Shown piece by piece: positions 62,052-64,000 of a stretch of 64,000 bases of DNA. Source of the DNA: Paenibacillus sp. PvR098 (GTDB lineage Bacteria > Bacillota > Bacilli > Paenibacillales > NBRC-103111). How positions within the stretch are numbered: position 1 is the first letter of the stretch; the number at the start of each line of letters is the position of its first letter. The stretch lies in assembly GCF_017833255.1 (NCBI RefSeq), contig NZ_JAFIBU010000001.1:3900501-3964500 (forward strand), in the 5' to 3' direction. A program made the position numbers and the translations under genes. The notes under the pieces were generated by a model. That model worked only from the letters and a program-made list of their open reading frames with translations, had not been told where the DNA came from and made no database searches.

Positions 62052-62612
62052 ATGAATAATAAAATTATTGTCGGAATTACGGGCGGCTCCGGAGCAATTT
62101 ATGGCATTAGAATGTTGGAAGCCTTGAAGGAGTTGGGAGCCGAAACGCATCTCATCATCAGCGAATGGGGAGAAAAAACGATCCAGATGGAGACGTCCTA
62201 TTCTCTCCAGCAAGTGAAGGAAATGGCCGACGTTTACCACAGCATTAAAAACCAAGCCGCTTCGATTTCTTCAGGGTCATTTCGCGTTGATGGCATGATT
62301 ATCGCTCCCTGCAGCATGAAGACATTGGCCGGGATCGCCTCCGGCCTTGCTTCCGATCTCATTTCCCGTTCGGCGGATGTCATGCTTAAAGAAAGAAAAA
62401 AGCTCATTCTCTTAACTAGAGAATCGCCGTTAAATTTGATTCATATCCGAAATATGGAAACCGCGATATTGGCAGGAGCTATGATATTTCCGCCAATGCC
62501 CGCATTTTATAATAAGCCGCAAACTTTAGACGATATCGTCAATCATACCGTCGGGCGTGTACTTGACCAATTTGGCTACGATCCGGAATGGGTCAAAAGA
62601 TGGGGTAAGTAA
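62052..62612 (+). CDS. UbiX-family flavin prenyltransferase
   Basis: Makes the prenylated FMN cofactor of UbiD enzymes from FMN and dimethylallyl phosphate. N-terminal flavin site VGITGGSGAIYGIRMLEAL, then APCSMKTLAGIASGLASDLISRSADVMLKERKKLILLTRESPLNLIHIRNM, all characteristic. 186 residues. Adjacent to its client UbiD. A second, housekeeping copy may exist elsewhere. Confidence 0.93.
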   Translation: MNNKIIVGITGGSGAIYGIRMLEALKELGAETHLIISEWGEKTIQMETSYSLQQVKEMADVYHSIKNQAASISSGSFRVDGMIIAPCSMKTLAGIASGLASDLISRSADVMLKERKKLILLTRESPLNLIHIRNMETAILAGAMIFPPMPAFYNKPQTLDDIVNHTVGRVLDQFGYDPEWVKRWGK

Positions 62613-62639
62613 ACACAAACTGGGAGGATAAAGGTAGAT

Positions 62640-63311
62640 ATGGAATTTCAGTGCGGGAGAACTCCGTTGAACTGGGCACCACAAAGACTTGTCATCGCAG
62701 GATATACAAATAAAGATCAGGAAGCGGTCAAACACCATATCGAAGAATTAAAAGAGCTGGGGGTGCCGGCTCCCCGGACGGTTCCCATGATGTATGATCT
62801 TTCGCCGGAATTACTAAGTAACTCTGACTGTATTAGCGTTGTTGGCAATGACAGCAGTGGCGAGGCTGAGGTTGTTCTATTGGATATCGATGGTACTTGG
62901 TATATCGGTTTGGGCAGTGATCATACGGATCGGGTGCTTGAGACCGTATCGATTCAAAAGTCAAAGCAGGTTTGCGCGAAAATGATTACCCGAGAGCTAT
63001 GGACATTGGAATCGATTGCGGAGCACTGGGACGAGATTGAACTTAATAGTTGGGTTCAGGTTGACGGGGAAGAGGTATTATACCAGTCCGGAGCGTTAAG
63101 CGCATTTTTGAACCCGATGCAGCTGCTTGAAATTGTTAAACAACGCGGGTATGACAGTCCCGGCATTGCACTTTACTGCGGCACATTGCCTTTGAAGAGG
63201 GAATTTCACTTCGGAGGTATGTTCAAAGCGGAACTGCACGATAAGAAAAACAATAAAACACTTACCTTAAGCTATGAAACTAGAGTCTTAAAGGATTCAG
63301 AGATGGACTAA
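62640..63311 (+). CDS. DUF2848 protein, copy 2
   Basis: 223-residue paralogue of the protein at 36149-36823, about 80% identical by eye over its length, with identical cores (VVLLDIDGTWYIGLGSDHTDR). Differences are concentrated in the first ten residues and the last thirty. The DNA is also clearly alike, so the duplication or transfer is fairly recent compared with the rest of the clusters. It closes the UbiD cluster. GGGAGG precedes ATG 62640. Confidence 0.85.
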   Translation: MEFQCGRTPLNWAPQRLVIAGYTNKDQEAVKHHIEELKELGVPAPRTVPMMYDLSPELLSNSDCISVVGNDSSGEAEVVLLDIDGTWYIGLGSDHTDRVLETVSIQKSKQVCAKMITRELWTLESIAEHWDEIELNSWVQVDGEEVLYQSGALSAFLNPMQLLEIVKQRGYDSPGIALYCGTLPLKREFHFGGMFKAELHDKKNNKTLTLSYETRVLKDSEMD

Positions 63312-63354
63312 CTTATGTAACCGGATACGCCCTTTTGTTGGCTATTATGGAGCA

Positions 63355-63390
63355 ATCCCTTCTAGTCACTAAGGGGTGTTTTTGTTTTTC
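63355..63390 (+). terminator. Terminator after the second catabolic cluster
   Basis: ATCCCTT (63355-63361) pairs with AAGGGGT (63371-63377, one G-U), followed by GTTTTTGTTTTT. Confidence 0.75.
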
Positions 63391-63413
63391 GACAAGATCT
63401 TTCTATGTCTCTA

Positions 63414-63441
63414 TTGTAATTTATAATTATTTCAATATAAT
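63414..63441 (+). promoter_or_regulatory. Glutathione peroxidase promoter with Per box
   Basis: TTGTAA (63414-63419), 16-base spacer, TATAAT (63436-63441). The spacer holds TTATAATTATTTCAA (63421-63435), which matches the PerR consensus TTATAATNATTATAA at 12 of 14 fixed bases. A bound PerR would cover the promoter. Confidence 0.7.
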
Positions 63442-63475
63442 AATAGTTATTAGAATGACATCGAGGTGCTGCTGT

Positions 63476-64000
63476 ATGACGATATATGATTTTGAGGTTG
63501 AAAAAACAAATGGGGACAAAGTATCTTTGTCAAATTATAAAGGAAAAGTGCTTTTAATCGTAAATACAGCAAGTAAATGTAAATTCACGCCGCAATTTGA
63601 TGATTTGCAAAAGCTTTATGAGCAGTATCGTGAATATGGATTTGAAATTCTCGGCTTTCCTTGTAATCAATTTGGCGAGCAGGAGCCTGGAAGCAATGAA
63701 GAAGCCGCTTCCTATTGCCAGATTAATTATGGCGTGAAATTTCCGGTGTTCTCCAAAATTGAAGTAAACGGAAGTCAGGCGAGCCCGCTGTTCGAGTATT
63801 TAAAAAAGGAAGCTCCCTTTCAAGGGTTTGATGAATCGAATATCAATGCAAAGCTGCTCAAAATGATGATTAGTGAAAAGAATCCGGAGTGGTTAGTCGG
63901 CGATTCGATTAAATGGAACTTTACGAAGTTTCTAGTGAACCAGGAAGGAGAAGTTTTGCGAAGATACGAGCCTTCAGAAGAGCCGGCTGATATTACTAAC
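63476..64000 (+). CDS. Glutathione/thiol peroxidase, 3' partial
   Basis: 175 codons are open to the right edge of the window. Thioredoxin-fold peroxidase of the BsaA/GPx family: ASKCKFTPQFDDLQKLYEQY with the peroxidatic Cys at 35 (Cys, not Sec), the GFPCNQFGEQEPGSNEE motif with Gln and a second Cys, and WNFTKFLVNQEGEVLRRYEP with the active-site Trp-Asn. Almost full length, since such proteins are about 160-185 residues. Reduces hydroperoxides, in bacteria usually with thioredoxin. GAGGTG lies before ATG 63476. Regulation by a PerR-like protein is suggested by the box in its promoter. Confidence 0.92.
   Translation, partial: MTIYDFEVEKTNGDKVSLSNYKGKVLLIVNTASKCKFTPQFDDLQKLYEQYREYGFEILGFPCNQFGEQEPGSNEEAASYCQINYGVKFPVFSKIEVNGSQASPLFEYLKKEAPFQGFDESNINAKLLKMMISEKNPEWLVGDSIKWNFTKFLVNQEGEVLRRYEPSEEPADITN

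Noticed and set aside
1..64000. CRISPR arrays, rRNA or tRNA genes, prophage or conjugation modules
   Set aside because: No regularly spaced repeats, no cloverleaf or rRNA-like conserved stretches, and no integrase, portal or relaxase-like frames were seen. This is reading by eye; a tRNA scan would settle it.

Overview
The window reads as chromosome of a Gram-positive, spore-forming Bacillales bacterium, most like Paenibacillaceae. The support is the set of families: a YheC/D-type spore-coat ATP-grasp protein, a YesM/YesN two-component pair, lipobox-type solute-binding lipoproteins, a Bacillus-style FadR regulon with its operator, CcpA cre sites, a PerR-like regulator, and strong AGGAGG-type ribosome binding sites with frequent TTG/GTG starts. 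No rRNA, tRNA or CRISPR array was seen. The genus is an inference.

Layout. 1-2335: a CitA/DcuS-type sensor kinase (cut by the left edge) and its CitB/DcuR-type regulator. 2400-5072 (minus): two paralogous luciferase-like flavin monooxygenases and an ArsR regulator that share an operator-like motif. 5204-10042: a divergent YesM/YesN pair followed by an orphan sugar-binding lipoprotein. 10061-10343: an IS1182-like transposase remnant. 10544-17414: a ribose-type ABC importer with an oxidoreductase, a zinc dehydrogenase and a TIM-barrel epimerase, a probable polyol or sugar catabolic operon. 17612-19859: an ArsR regulator and a SulP anion transporter. 20150-24743: a PhnD/E/C-like ABC importer in one operon with selD and mnmH, which suggests selenium uptake feeding tRNA selenouridine. 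24907-32052: spore-coat protein, diguanylate cyclase, three decayed or isolated genes (a binding-protein remnant, an internally deleted xdhC, a MobA-like gene) and a five-PAS sensor kinase.

32220-40314 and 57198-63311 are two catabolic clusters that look like one regulon. The first has a GntR/FCD regulator, a PPOX-fold protein, an HpaB-type monooxygenase, a nitrilase-family amidase, a DUF2848 protein, a cupin, a decayed gene and a DctPQM TRAP importer. The second has a TAXI-TRAP importer, UbiD and UbiX decarboxylase partners and a second DUF2848 copy (about 80% identical by eye). Both start with a perfect cre consensus, a TTGACA-N17-TACTAT promoter and TGTATACA palindromes; the same palindrome covers the gntR start site. 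Together they could form a pathway for a (hetero)aromatic acid; pyrrole-2-carboxylate is one testable candidate.

Between them lies a complete long-chain fatty acid beta-oxidation locus (40366-52692): fadR-etfB-etfA on minus, and fadF-fadN-fadA-fadE-lcfA-thioesterase on plus, divided by a textbook FadR palindrome. A DinB-like gene, a NitT/TauT-type ABC importer (53474-56165) and a PerR-like gene follow. The right edge holds a glutathione peroxidase gene, cut by the window, whose promoter contains a PerR-box match.
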